Of a stretch of DNA of 55,334 nt, positions 37,022 through 48,846 are shown piece by piece (position 1 is the first letter of the stretch; every line of letters starts with the position of its first letter). Location: assembly GCA_015499995.1 (NCBI GenBank), contig JADNRV010000319.1:1-55334 (forward strand), given 5' to 3'. The stretch comes from Flammula alnicola (taxonomy: Eukaryota; Basidiomycota; Agaricomycetes; Agaricales; Strophariaceae). The notes beneath the pieces are model-generated. The model made no database searches. It was given only the letters and a program-made list of their open reading frames with translations, and was not told where the DNA came from. Position numbers and translations under genes: made by a program.

Positions 37022-40000
37022 ATGGCCGATCCTCTATCTGTGACCCTCGCTGTGATTACCCTTGCAACGGCGTTAAAGGATATCATTGAGCTGGGTCAAA
37101 AGATCAAAGAATCCTTCGCCCAGGTATGTCCGTACATGTACCAGCTTTGCTTCAGGATTTCAACTTCACTCGTCATTCGGCCAGGTTTCGAAGAACCTTC
37201 AAAATGGGAAAAGGCTAGCTTTCGAAATGCTAGACACTCTTTACAAGCTCCAGAAGTTCTGCGACGAGCACTACGCGGTCTTGAATGCCTCCGATGAAAT
37301 GAAGATCGCGCTTCAGAAATTAGCAGAGTAAGTGCCTCGCTGATTGATTTCCTCACATATAATGATTGGTCTTGTACTAGGAACATGAAATCGGTTTATA
37401 TCGACTGTTGTAAATTGATTCCACCTTTGCCTGAAAAGCGAATAGCCCGATTCAAGATTACCTTCCATATGTGGAAGAATGGAGACAAAGTTGAAGGACT
37501 CATCACGGAGCTCAAGAATCACATTAATGGGTGCCATACCCAGTTTATGGCAAGTACATGTCTTGGACTATAATGGCCTCTCTAACACATATCGTAGATG
37601 TTCACTATGATGAGGATTGAAGCCCTCCTTGTCGTCGTACAGCAGTCGAATGCAGACGGAGTCAACATTCTCCGACGAGAGATCTCCGAGATAAGAGTGT
37701 CCGACCAACAATTATCCGCCTTCGCTGGAGCGAGCTCTACGACCATGTCGAAGCGTCCCTCAAGTATTACCGAGGGCGTCATTTCCGACATGTACCTTCG
37801 TGTACAAGTCAATGCCATCAACGAATCATTAACTCAACTATCCACCATGTCGATCCAATACGTCGCAGAACCTCAGGAACAATATGTTCTTCCATTTCAA
37901 CCTCTCATGGGTACTTCCTTTCTGCCTAGAGACAGGAACGCTCTGCACCGCGATGTCGTCAACCGAACGCTAGAGATCCAAGCATTGCTTCAAAACCACC
38001 CGAGCACTCTATCAATTCAAGACGGCGCATGGGAGATGGTCAACCTCGCGCTCGGGCTCTACAGCTTGAATATGTACAAAGAGGCCGCCGAGATGGGCCT
38101 TTGGACTGTCAATCTCTTTCGAACATTGGTGGCTATGCATCCGGATATTTACACGCCTTATCTCATTCATGCTCTTCGGCATTTATCGAGATTCTATGAG
38201 GAAATCAACAATTTGGACGGAGCGTACGCCGCCATCGAGGAATGCGTCGAGGTTAGCCGACGTCAACAGACGCATTTAACCCCCGTGGAGCTTCGGATTC
38301 AATTCGGTGGAATTTTGACGACATATGCGGCATTTGTCAGTGGGCCCGCGAGATCGCTCGAAGTCGCGGAAGAGGCCGTCAAGGTCTTTGAGGGCATATT
38401 CCAATTGCCCGTACCTTTCTCGCCCGACAGGCCGGAAAATGTGCTCGAAGTCGATCCCGATTTTCTGCGAAAGTTATGGTCAGAAGAGCTGTCGGAAAAA
38501 GCAATTTGCGACTATGCTCGCGCCATTCGTCAGCTCAGTTCCAGTCTTTTCGACATCGGCCGTGTCGAAGACTCTATCGCCGCCAGAATTACAGCCCTTA
38601 CAATCTTTCACGACATCTGCCTGCTGTATCCTGACTCTTCAATGGAATTGGAGCAGGCTGAAATTTTATACAACATGAGAGAGCAAGCTTTCCAACCCTT
38701 AATTCCACGGGAGCGACTGTTACTCTGGCTCGACGAATGCATCGAAATTTACCGCAAATATGCCCAATGGAACGCAGAAAAACACGGAAGGTCCTTATGT
38801 GATGCGCTGTGGGAGAAGGCATACGTCCTCGGACAACTGGGGCGAGATGCAGAGGCCCTCGAGGTCTGGAAGGAGACAATCGATTTGGCAAAGCAGCTCG
38901 TCGCAGACCAAATTTACCTGGCGGACGTACTGTATCAAGTCAGCTGGAGCCTGCGCACCTTGCAACGCCATGATGAGGCAGCTACGATGCGTACGGAATC
39001 CGTCACGACCTATCAGTCCGTCCTTAAAACCACCTCGGAAACTGAAGCGGATGGATACTATGATCTAGCCATAGACTTACGACTCGCTGGCCGTTTTCAG
39101 GAAGCCATACAAGCAGCTGAGAATGCTCTCACGCAGTATCGTACCCTCGCGTTTGCGAAACCGGATCAGTTCACGAAGAAAGTTGCTCGCGGGTTAACTA
39201 CCTTGGCCAATACACTCCTCAGCGCAGGCCAATGCGACACTGCTCTCAATGAAGGCTACGAAGCCTTGGCTCTCTACGAGAAGCTCATTCATATGGATCC
39301 CAGTGTTGTCCCTCAATACATATTCTCGTTACGGATTAACGCGTCGGCCGCACTGGTTTCAGATAATGAAGCCAAGTCCATTGAACGTACGAAAGACGTC
39401 GCTCGCCATTTCCGCGCGCTTTCTGTTCAATACCAGTCTGAGGTTGGCTTAGGAGCAGCCGATGCGGAATTAAATCACGCCTGCAACCTCGAAAGACTCG
39501 GGCGCATCGAAGAAAGCAGCCACTGTATCCAAGACCTGCTGGGGAAATGGAAAGACACGTACGGGCCTGTTGACACTGCGGAGGCCGCTGTTCTGTATAT
39601 TGATTGCAGTATCACTTACGCCTGCATCCTCGACAACCAAGGGCATTCGGACCGCGCATTGGACCTTATGGCAAAATCCATCGATATTGGCAAACCGTTC
39701 TCTGCTGCCAGCCCCAGTGTGGCGTCCCGAACGGCAGGTTCAATGTATCGCCAAGTGCATTTATTCCGGGAGCTGGGTCGGTATCCCGAAGCGCTACACG
39801 CCAGCAAGGAGACCATGTCATTCGTCCGCCATACTCCCTTGGAGCAACTTACAGATTTTGTAGGGAGTCTCCATGCTGCCTCGCTCGCGTTGCTATACAG
39901 TACAAGGCACGACGAAGCTATTGAGACTGCGAAAGAGGCCGTCAAAGTTTGCCAAAGCGTACCCATGGAAGAATACAGCCGAAAATACAAAGATGCGCTC

Positions 40001-40555
40001 TTGTACCTCCCTCGATGTTTATATTCGTTATCAGCAGGTCTTGCGGATTCTGGAAACAAAGCTGAAGCATTAACGTATGCTCGACAAGCTGTCCAAGAAG
40101 CTCTCATGCTAAAATCCGAACCTTGGCTTTCTTGGTCGGTTCTTGAGCCAACCTACATGGACGTTCTTCATAATCTATCAGTCTGTTTGCTGGCTAATGG
40201 CGATGTCGCTGCAGCAGCAGATATTTTAGGCGAGGTGAAGACGTTCTTGGAGAAGCAAGTGAAGTCGCGAACCGGGATATACACCGACCTGGCAGTAGTT
40301 TTGCACTCAGCTGGGGTCCTGTACTGTGCCCTCGGACGACACGAAGAAGGGATGGCTGCGGCTTCCGAACTATCGATATTGCAGGCGCGTCTTGCTACCG
40401 TCTTCCCCAGCCTGGCTCGGCAAGTCAAACTCGTTATGGATCACAACATGAAGCGAGGTTCCACGAAAGCACTACTACAGATCAAGCACAGACTGGAATG
40501 TCGCCATCAGGACGAACATTGGCCTGAGAAAATCCACCTTCAAGCCCCAACATAG
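37022..40555 (+). CDS. TPR-repeat protein with NLR/MLKL-like N-terminal helical domain
   Basis: Four exons: 37022-37123, 37185-37327, 37381-37549, 37598-40555; 1,123 aa. Intron 3 starts GCAAGT (GC-AG type); reading through it hits a stop. The N-terminus (MADPLSVTLAVITLATALKD, then helices with VSKNLQNGKRLAFEMLDTL and FKITFHMWKNGDKVEGLI) resembles the four-helix N-terminal domains found on agaricomycete NACHT, TPR and kinase-like proteins and compared with HeLo/MLKL. From about residue 260 to the end the protein is built of TPR-type helix pairs, e.g. LFDIGRVEDSIAARITAL, ALWEKAYVLGQLGRDAEALEVWKE, LGRYPEALHASKE, LADSGNKAEALTYARQAVQEA. No P-loop or NB-ARC/NACHT motif is present. The last exon is one uninterrupted 2.96 kb frame. 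Likely role: sensor or adaptor in self/non-self or cell-death signalling; this is inference. Confidence 0.85.
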
Positions 40556-40795
40556 AGCACACCTTGTTACATGGAGGAGCGTATTCCGGACTTCGACCAC
40601 CGATCTTTGAGCTATCGCTCCAACCTGAGTGCTGGTTCACAATCAGGGAATCCTAGGCATGGACCTCGTTTCTTTATTTTTTTTATATTGACGGATATAC
40701 CAACATTGAACAAGGCAACGCCTTTCGTATTTCAATAATTTATGTAACAATATTGTACACATACCACATCTCCAGCCCATGCTTTTGTTCATTGT

Positions 40796-43700
40796 TCAAA
40801 ACAATTCAACAACGGTCCTCTCTGCCGACATAACGCCTACAACTTTGCTTTCAAAGTCCAATAGACCTCCGCCCCGGTACATCACCAAATCAGGGATCGA
40901 GAATAGTGGCCGCACCAGCCCCAATGCCTTGTGGAGGTTCGTAGATGCAAGAGCCAGTGCTTGAGATTTGCTTATCGTCCCATTCGATTCAAGTGCAGCC
41001 TATAAGGGGTATCATAACGTCAGTTCCCCAAGTTACTTATGACGGGAAATCGTAGGGAAGGAGTTACCCAGGCGATTTCGAACCGAGTGTTTCGTGCGCT
41101 TGACTCGTCTACAACGCCAATGGCAACATTCACGCCCGCATCCAACAAGGTCGTTACGGCACTCCTCTTGGACAGAGGGGGGCCGGGAAGTCTACAGACA
41201 CAAAAAGTGATTAGTGTCCTGCGAATTGAAGAGTCGGACCATAACAACTGACATTCTCCTTCTCTCCCACGACGCAGGATACGGCCTCGACGACGTCAAA
41301 ATGACGCTAACACCTGCAGCAGCGATTTCCTTTGCCAGAAGGTGTGCCTCCGCACCGCCGGAGAACGTGAGCTTCAATTTTTCCCCAGTACTGCGTTCAT
41401 AGTCGGCTTTCAAGTTGAGAAGGGTTGTCATGATGTCAGCGTTCTCGACAGACACCACCAACGGGATTTGACCCTGTATACAATAATAAATCCCGTCAGA
41501 AACTACTGCCACTACAAAGGGCGAGAGAAATAACAAGCTCACCTCGCGAACCCTTCCCCACGCACCAGCCTCAGTCCGATCTATATCCTCTTTCCCACCA
41601 AATAGCAACGCCCTCAGGGCCGCAACCTGGGTGCTGACGCTTACTGGCAGCGAAAAGCTCAACGTCACATGCAAAGCCGTCTCTGGCTGCACTATAGCGC
41701 CCTTTGCGAGAGCATGTGGGACGCCAACGCTGAACGCCGTAGAGATCCCTTGGATGAAACCATAACCGGATGGGGCGGTGATAGCGGTCGTCACACCTGA
41801 CCTATACGCAAGCCTACGAAGTCAAAGGGGCAAAAAGGAAAGAAAGATAAGTCAGCGGAAGGGTCGAGGTAGGGAAGAGGTGGTAAAGAAGCTGAAGCTT
41901 ACAATGTACCCCGTCCTTCAAACGTGAGTCCGTCCACGGCCCTGATGAGCCCTCCTTCCTTGCCTTTGGAGAGCAGAGGAGGTAAATCGCCACCAATAAG
42001 TGGGTCGAACACGGGGCCGTCATTCGTCGAGGGCTCCAGTCGTATCTCCACGAGGCCAATCGGCGACCCGTACGTTGTTAGCCCGGGTCCGATGGAACCA
42101 CCGCGCAGATCAATTTGAAGCTCTCTTTCCTCCTCGACGTCCGAAGGAGCAGAAGCACAAGAGTCCGCTGGCCTCTGAATGCAGACGATCTTTCCATCTT
42201 CCACAAGCACCACCCTGCCCTCTGGGTACATGGCGTCATTACCAGCAGCAGCGTCGTCAAACACAGTCTCGAGTACGTGCTCGTCGGCCCTCTCGCTGAA
42301 GCCTATCAGGCTCTTCACGCCTACAACCCTGACCCTCCCACCCCGGCCGACAACTTTGTGCCCTGTCAAGGGCGGCAGACCTTCCCATCGCACTGTATCG
42401 TCCTTCTCCTTATCCCAGTTCGGCGTTTCCGGGAGCTCCTGGAAAGCAGTGGGTTTCTCGAGGGGATATGGGTGTGATAGCTGCGCAATGCCGTCGACGT
42501 ATACCTGCGTTGGCGTTGCACCCAAGGTGAGGGGATGTGAATCCCAGATGACGATGTCTGAAAGAACACAGTGTCAGAGCCTGCATTAATAGTACCTAAT
42601 GAAAGGAGCAAGTGTACCAGCGTCGTATCCTACAATTCCATCGCATCCGAATCAATAAGAGAATTGACGACGAAATAAAGTGGGCAATACACGCACCTTC
42701 AGCTATCGTTCCAACCCGATGGTCAAGCCCAGCCGCTCGAGCCGGCACCGACGTAACAGACGCAAGTGCTAACGCAGGGTTCAATCCATAGTAATGCGCC
42801 TGCTGAGCTTCGAATAGCAAATATCGGCTGTTGACGACCGGGTGGTCCGACTGGGATACATATTACGTGTTGCAGGGTCAGCGCAAATACAACTTGTTTG
42901 TTTGAAGGTACATAAACGGGAAAGAGCAGCTTGCCTTCATCACTACTGGAATTCCGTGCTCTGCGAGAATGCGAGGGGCGAACTCGGAGCCGCGATATGC
43001 TTCGCGTTTTTTCCTAGATACGTGGAGAGCTACGTCAGTTTCATGTCGACCGTGAAAGAATGAGAAAAGGCGGTCATACATACCTAAAGTTGCTGGCGAA
43101 GAGTGCGATGGACGGAGCGCCACCCTGCAGCAACGAAAGAGACATCAAGCACTTGAAAATGGACAAACAGAGAAAACTCATGAACGGACGTACCCATGTC
43201 TTCTTAAGCAAATCAGGGACGAGGTAGGTCTCCCCTGCGTGGTGGAAGGACGCGACTGGGAACTTGAATTCATTCGAGAGACGAACGATGCCGTCGAGGT
43301 CTACAGCCTGCAGCACAAGGAAAGCCGAGTCAGCGAAAAATTCAGTAATATAGCATACTCGAGTATACTCAGTAAACCCACACCAAATACTTACTTCATA
43401 GCAATGGATCGAAAGCTAGCAACACCCATCATCGATAAGATTACCAACACGACCACCATTAAACGAGAACGGCATGCATACCTTAACCCGCCCCCTCAGA
43501 ACATCAACCAACGATTCCCACTGCAAATCCTCCGGGAACTCTGCTGACCCCTCCAGTGCATCCCATTCTCCCGCTTCGACCTTCGCACAAAATGCGTCTT
43601 GGGCATCGCGAATCGTGCGCGCTTCGTCGTACGCATGACGGAAGTTCCACTGGCCATCCATGCGCGTTTGGCCGTAGAGCCTGTCAGGGTTTTCGCCTGT

Positions 43701-44822
43701 AAGGAAAAAAAGGGGGAGAAGATGAGTTCTGGGAGGTCCGCCGGAGGAAAGACGAGGAGAGGAGATACTGACCACATGCATGTCTAATTTGAAGGAGAAG
43801 GAAGGAAGGAGAAAGGGTTAGCAACTATGTTATGGAGGCAGAGAAAGGACGGACTTCATGTGCCTCCAACGGATGTAGTCGGTCCCGTTTGGCGAATGCG
43901 TCAATGTCAGGGCGGTTCGATGACTTTGGACGTAGCTGAACGTTCAGCTGTTGGGCGCAGTTTGATCACGAAGGCTTGTCCACCTATACGATGTAAAATT
44001 CGGCTTCAGCTTGTCTTCTTCTCTGAGAACGAGTAGGAGGAGTAGAAGGATGATAACATGGAAAGACGCTACGTACCCATGTTATTCGCGCTGCCAGGAA
44101 GGACCTGGGCGGTCGTCACCCCTCCTGCTATGGCCAACTCGTATGACGCGTCATGAGTGTTCAGCCCATCGATACTTCTGAGCCAGGGAAGGATAGGAGA
44201 TTTGCGCGAGTTTCCGTCGGAGGCACCTACATGTAACGCATAAAGTGGGAAGACTGTATATACATCCTTGAAAATACTTACCAGACAGCGCAGGAGAGCT
44301 ATACACCCCGATATGCGAATGCAAGTCCACCAAACCGGGAGTGACCCACTTCCCACCGACGTCCTGCACTCTCAGCTTTCCGCCTCCTCGCGCCTGAGCA
44401 GCTGCAAGTAGGCTGGGAGGTATGTAGCCTACAGCGATGATGACGCCCTTGTCGAGCAGGACATCGCCATACACCACCTCTGTGCCGTTCCGCGCCCCAG
44501 TCCATATCTTCGCGTTCTTTAGCAGGGTGGGAGGTGTGCCGGGCACCCAGCGGTCGCTTCCATTGCGTGTGCGCGAGGACGTCTTAAACGACGATGGCGG
44601 GCCTGCTGGGGTGTGTATGTTCGAGCATTTGGAGATCAAGGACGCTCGGTGGGTGTTGTCGTTAACATGGAGGGTTGCCAGTTGCCAGAGGTCGTGGGAG
44701 AACGAAAAGACGACCTGGACGACAATGGCACAGAAAACAAGTGCCGATACTCGTTGAAAGAGTTTCCTAGACTTTACGCTGGGTTTAACGTCGTTTGCCG
44801 ACGCAGACGAACCCTTCGCCAT
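40796..44822 (-). CDS. Membrane-anchored tandem amidohydrolase (imidazolonepropionase-like / CE9-type), one frame break
   Basis: Sixteen exons, minus: 44282-44822, 44077-44226, 43855-43983, 43773-43783, 43482-43696, 43395-43415, 43194-43307, 43084-43124, 42935-43013, 42697-42850, 42618-42629, 41903-42557, 41543-41813, 41253-41473, 41068-41191, 40796-40999; about 980 aa. N-terminal membrane helix (VSALVFCAIVVQVVFSF) after a basic stretch. First amidohydrolase domain has HSH (about 168-170), GGVTTAQVLPGSANNMGG, HCYE, FHHAGE and VMKSDHP, the metal ligands of the superfamily. A second, related domain has GSIGPGLTTYGSPIG where the HxH should be, and SGVTTAITAPSG. Intron 42851-42934 is GC-AG. The exon 43855-43983 lacks one base near GGG 43910-43912 (minus: CCC before TGA); one added C restores EPPLTLTHSPNGT. 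Hydrolyses an unknown cyclic amide or acetamido substrate. Confidence 0.83.
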
Positions 44823-45124
44823 GGTCGTACAGTTGAAGGTATTCCGCAATTGTCAGATGGGAATAATATTCGTTTGCAAGATCACACACGATAGCGCAAT
44901 CATGGCGGCGTAGAATAGATTAGTGATCAATGTGGTTCAGAGGGCAAAATCCCATGCAGATAAGTTCGGTGGGAGAACTTATCTGTATCCAGAGGTAGCC
45001 ATGCAAATGCGATGTAAATATAAGAATTATGGATCATCTAGACTCCAGAGATAGCCTAGCTGGAGGAAGGAGATTAAACGACAAAGGAAGGAAACTAAAT
45101 CCATGAGCAGCAGAACGAAGAATC
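44823..45124. other. Short intergenic region
   Basis: 302 bp upstream of the amidohydrolase start and downstream of the coiled-coil gene, which ends at 45125. No motif seen beyond an AT-rich core. Confidence 0.4.
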
Positions 45125-48100
45125 TCATTCAACGTCTGTATCTTCCTCATCCTCTGTCTCATCCCCTGTCTCTTCTTCAACATCACCCTGCGCATCTCGA
45201 GCCCCTCCTTGCGAACTGCGCGAGCTCTGCCGACTCATCCCCAGCGGCGACGCCGACCCACTGCTGCTCAACGCATTGCCCGACCCACTAGCACTCGCAG
45301 TCCTGGTCCCAGCGGCGCCCAATCCCAACATATACATCGTCGATGACACGGTCCTCACCCTCGTCGGCGTCGTCGCCAGACTCTGCATCATAGGCTTCAT
45401 TGGGCTCGTCGGCGATAGCACGCCATACCCGCCCCAAACACCCCCCCGCCACCACCGCCACTAGCATGGGACGCACCAAAGCTGGGCATCGGTACTCTTA
45501 GCCCAAGCGTCGCGAAAGGGTCCTTCACGGGCTCGCTTGAACTGCCCCCACCGAGCCGAAGAAACTCGGTCGGCGCGACCGCTGGTTCGGCTGCATGTTC
45601 CCTGAAGAGGGAGAGTGCCTTAACCGCGGGCTGGTCATGATATTCCCAAAGGTCGGTGCGGGCCCGTAGGGGCAGGAGTGGATGGCCTAGACGACGAGCT
45701 GCGGATCCACGACGTCCACCCTCCTTCTCCGCCTCCATTATTCGCAGAGTCTTCTTTGGAAGGAGAGACAAGGCTCGAGGTAGATGAAGATGGCGTTGTA
45801 CTCCCCAGAGGCGAAAGCGGCGGCGCAGGTAAAGATCCGGGTGTAGGCTGAGCTAAAGACTCCGGATCGTGTATCGCTCTCTTCAAAGCCGCGATATCAT
45901 GCTGCACATCCTCCAACTTTCTCGTAAACGTGTCTCGCGCCTTGCGCACCGCCGGGTCCTGCCCCCCAACGAACTCCGCCACCTGTCTCTCCACCTCCGA
46001 CTGCGTAGGCACTCCGTGGTCTTCATGAGAGGGTTCTCCGTCCACAACGATCGACGACGACGGGGTCGAAGTCGCTAGGGCACCAGGAACGGACAACAAC
46101 GCCTCATACCCTCTCGCGAGCAACGCCTCATCTCCGACCCTAATCTCCAGCTCCACCCGCGCATCCTCGGTATAATCGTCAAGGCGACCCAGCGCAGCAC
46201 TCAGGATATCGGGGGTATCGGCATCGGCACCGGCATAGGCGAAGAAGAAGAAGACGACGACGACGACGTATCTCTCAGAGATGCCTTGAGACCTTCTAAC
46301 GCCAGATGGCAGTCCCGGAACGCACGTTGGAGGTCGTCGTACCGCTTGTTTACGCGGCGAGGTCGGCGAGTAGTGGGTGGGGGGCGGCGGGTTTCTGATT
46401 TTCTTGGGTATATTCCGTGGTGGAATCGAGGTAAAATTTGAAGGTGGTGTTTGAGGGAAAGCCACGGAGTTGGTGGGCCCTGATGAAGGGGATGGACGTG
46501 GTAGGGGTGGTAGAGGCGTGTCGTGGCTTGAGGGAGGATCGGGAGTGTGGTTCGAAGCATCCTCAGAATCAACTGCTGAAGAAAAACTCGAAGTGACGGT
46601 AATTTCTTCGCTGTTCGTAACCTTCTCTGAAGGTCGGTGTTCGAGGCATCTGGTGGCATTGTAGAAACAGAGGGTGCAGTCGACTTGTTTAGAGACTCTT
46701 CCGAGGGTATAGACAAAGGTTTTTGAGAATCTGGGGAGCCAATGTCCAGAATGGTGTCTGCATTCGACGTCGATCGCATAGCGCCTTGGTTATCAGATGA
46801 TTCAAAACCTTGGTTGCTCGATGACGTTAGAGGATGTTCAAACACATTAGGAGGGGGTAATTCGTTATGATCGTCCAAGGCCGTCTCGTCGATTGGATTT
46901 TGTCCTTGTCTTTGAGGTATATGTACTCCATTTGGTGTATTGTTATCCTTCATATAGCTTCTTTCACCGTCGGGCTGGGCTTTAGCAGACACGTTTTCGG
47001 AGATCGCTTCAGCAGGATGCTCGGTCTCTTGGATATCAGAATGTGGAGGTAGTTGGGGCAATGTCAATGGCGTAGCCGGAGAGAGGCGCTGAGGAGAATG
47101 AATGGGTGTTTTCTCGGGCACTTGAGGCGGCTCATCGTTAACTTCGTTCGCGTCCGATTCCGAATCCGATTTGAGGGTTGGGCTGTCGGTAACCCCATCG
47201 ATCATGTTGCCACCCGTAGAAACAGGAACCATCCCATTTTCAGAAAGTGTGTCAAGCCGCACCGAAGCCAGTTTTTTCACCAAATTCAACCTCCTCTCCG
47301 TCTCCACTCGTAGCTCGTCCAACAGTCCATCCATCCCACTTCTGACAAGAAAGGCTCGCGCTTTGCCGCCGAGAGGGATAACACAGTTTCCTCATCCAGA
47401 ACGCCTTCGTCCAAGCTCTCGAGCAGAATACGCGCATCCTGCGCCAGAGTGAGAAGTGTCTCAAACTCGTGCGTCCGGCTATGGCCGTCCGCATTTTCAG
47501 CCTCGCGTAAGCGAGCGAGCATTTCCTCTCCACGCCTGATCCATCTCCGCAGCCCCTCCACCAACCTCTCCTCCCGTCCGCCCATCTTGATCCTCAAGCC
47601 CACTTCGCGCCGCCGTCCATACGTCTCCTTCATGATCTCACCACCAAGTTCATCTAAGGCACTGCGCAGGCGCTCATTCTGGACTTCGACAGAACGTAAT
47701 TGGGCGGACAGGAGGTAGTTTTGCGAAGAGAGTGTGGATAGGGTGCCAGCGTGTCGCGCTTTGAGGGTCGAGAGGGTTGAGAGGAGATTATTCGTTGAGG
47801 TTTGAGAGAACTGCCTACCAATAGCAGAGTGTCGGTTAGTTTCCTAAGTATATGAGATGTTGGGGGAAAATACACATACATGTACCTCGCGACCATTTTG
47901 GCAGCTGTCCATCTTCAAGGCGCAGTTTCTCGAGCTCTGTCTTGGTAAGACCCAGCTCATTCTCGATCGCCCCGTTGCCCTTCTTCTCTGCTTCCAGCTG
48001 AGACGTTGCTACTTCAAGCTCGGCGTTGACTCTGTAAAGTTCAGCCTCCAGCTTCTCGGAATTGTCTTGGAATTGGCCAAGGAGCCGTTCGCGGCTAAGT

Positions 48101-48846
48101 TTGCTCTCAAGAAGGGTGGTAGCGAAGAATTTGGGAGCTGAAGTGACGTCCCCGGGTTCGAGATCAGCCGAGCTTGGGCGCTGCCGTTGGAATGACCAAA
48201 CTCCGAAGAGAAGGTCGCAGATGATTTCGCCTCCATTTCTCGAACCAAAGCCGCGTACTCGTTTATGACCACGTCCGCCATCTTCATGTCTTCTTCCAGT
48301 TGTCGGATTTTCCTCTCCAAGTCCTGTTCTCTGACCTTGCCCGCTTCCTCCCTACCTCTCACCCTCGCCCCTAGTTCATAGGCATTGTCGGCACTAGCTT
48401 TCGCCTTTAGTGTCTCTGCGTGTGCGTGGACCAGCTCAGTCGTCTTAGCGAGAAGCTCGTCTTCGGTCGAAGAGAGCTTGTGCGACAGACGTCGAAGGGA
48501 TAATGTGAGCTCCTGGATTTGCGTTTGCGTGTCAGAAGTAGTAGGCGAGGCATCAGGATGCGGATTGGCACGGAGAACGGCAAGTTCTGCCTTGAGGAGA
48601 TCGTTCTCCCGTTCGAAGTGCACAGCGCGCTCATGCACGCGCACAGAGTCTAGAGAATGCCGCTGGAGTTTGACAGCAGATGCATGAGCTTCTTCCTAGC
48701 GAAATGGCCTCATGAACTGAGCAAAGGATACGGTTGAATGCGAGGAATGTGGTGATCTACTTTACCTGGAAACGAGCGACGGATGCTCTGAGACTCTTGA
48801 GTTCCAGAGACAACGGATTTTCGTCGAGGACAGACTGTTCGGTCAT
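45125..48846 (-). CDS. Large coiled-coil protein of unknown function (frame repeatedly broken at or near G/C runs)
   Basis: Three exons, minus: 48766-48846, 47886-48695, 45125-47814; about 1,190 codons if frames are joined. Exon 1 starts MTEQSVLDENPLSLELKSLR. Long heptad-rich stretches follow (LSLRRLSHKLSSTEDELLAK, KIRQLEEDMKMADVVINEY, LYRVNAELEVATSQLEAEKK, LRSVEVQNERLRSALDELGG). A Ser/Pro/Asn-rich middle comes next, then a helical part (RYDDLQRAFRDCHLALEGL, ILSAALGRLDDYTEDARVEL) and an acidic C-terminus. Coding-quality sequence jumps frame near C4 48150-48153, C3 47335-47337, somewhere in 46560-46690, G6 46379-46384, G5 46211-46215, 45660-45672 and C7 45441-45447. Most jumps need one added base; two need two. 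The second intron (47815-47885) also fails by one phase. Under-called homopolymers or a young pseudogene; I favour the former. Family unknown. Confidence 0.6.
46241..46268. repeat. GAA/GAC trinucleotide microsatellite within coding sequence
   Basis: (GAA)n followed by (GAC)n on the plus strand. Read on the minus strand in the likely frame it encodes a run of Ser in the coiled-coil gene; in the other frames it would give Val/Phe runs. Confidence 0.75.

Noticed and set aside
45635..46465. Open frame with a Val/Phe run as a membrane segment
   Set aside because: The hydrophobic run is an out-of-frame reading of the GAA/GAC microsatellite; the Ser-run frame continues better-quality helices.
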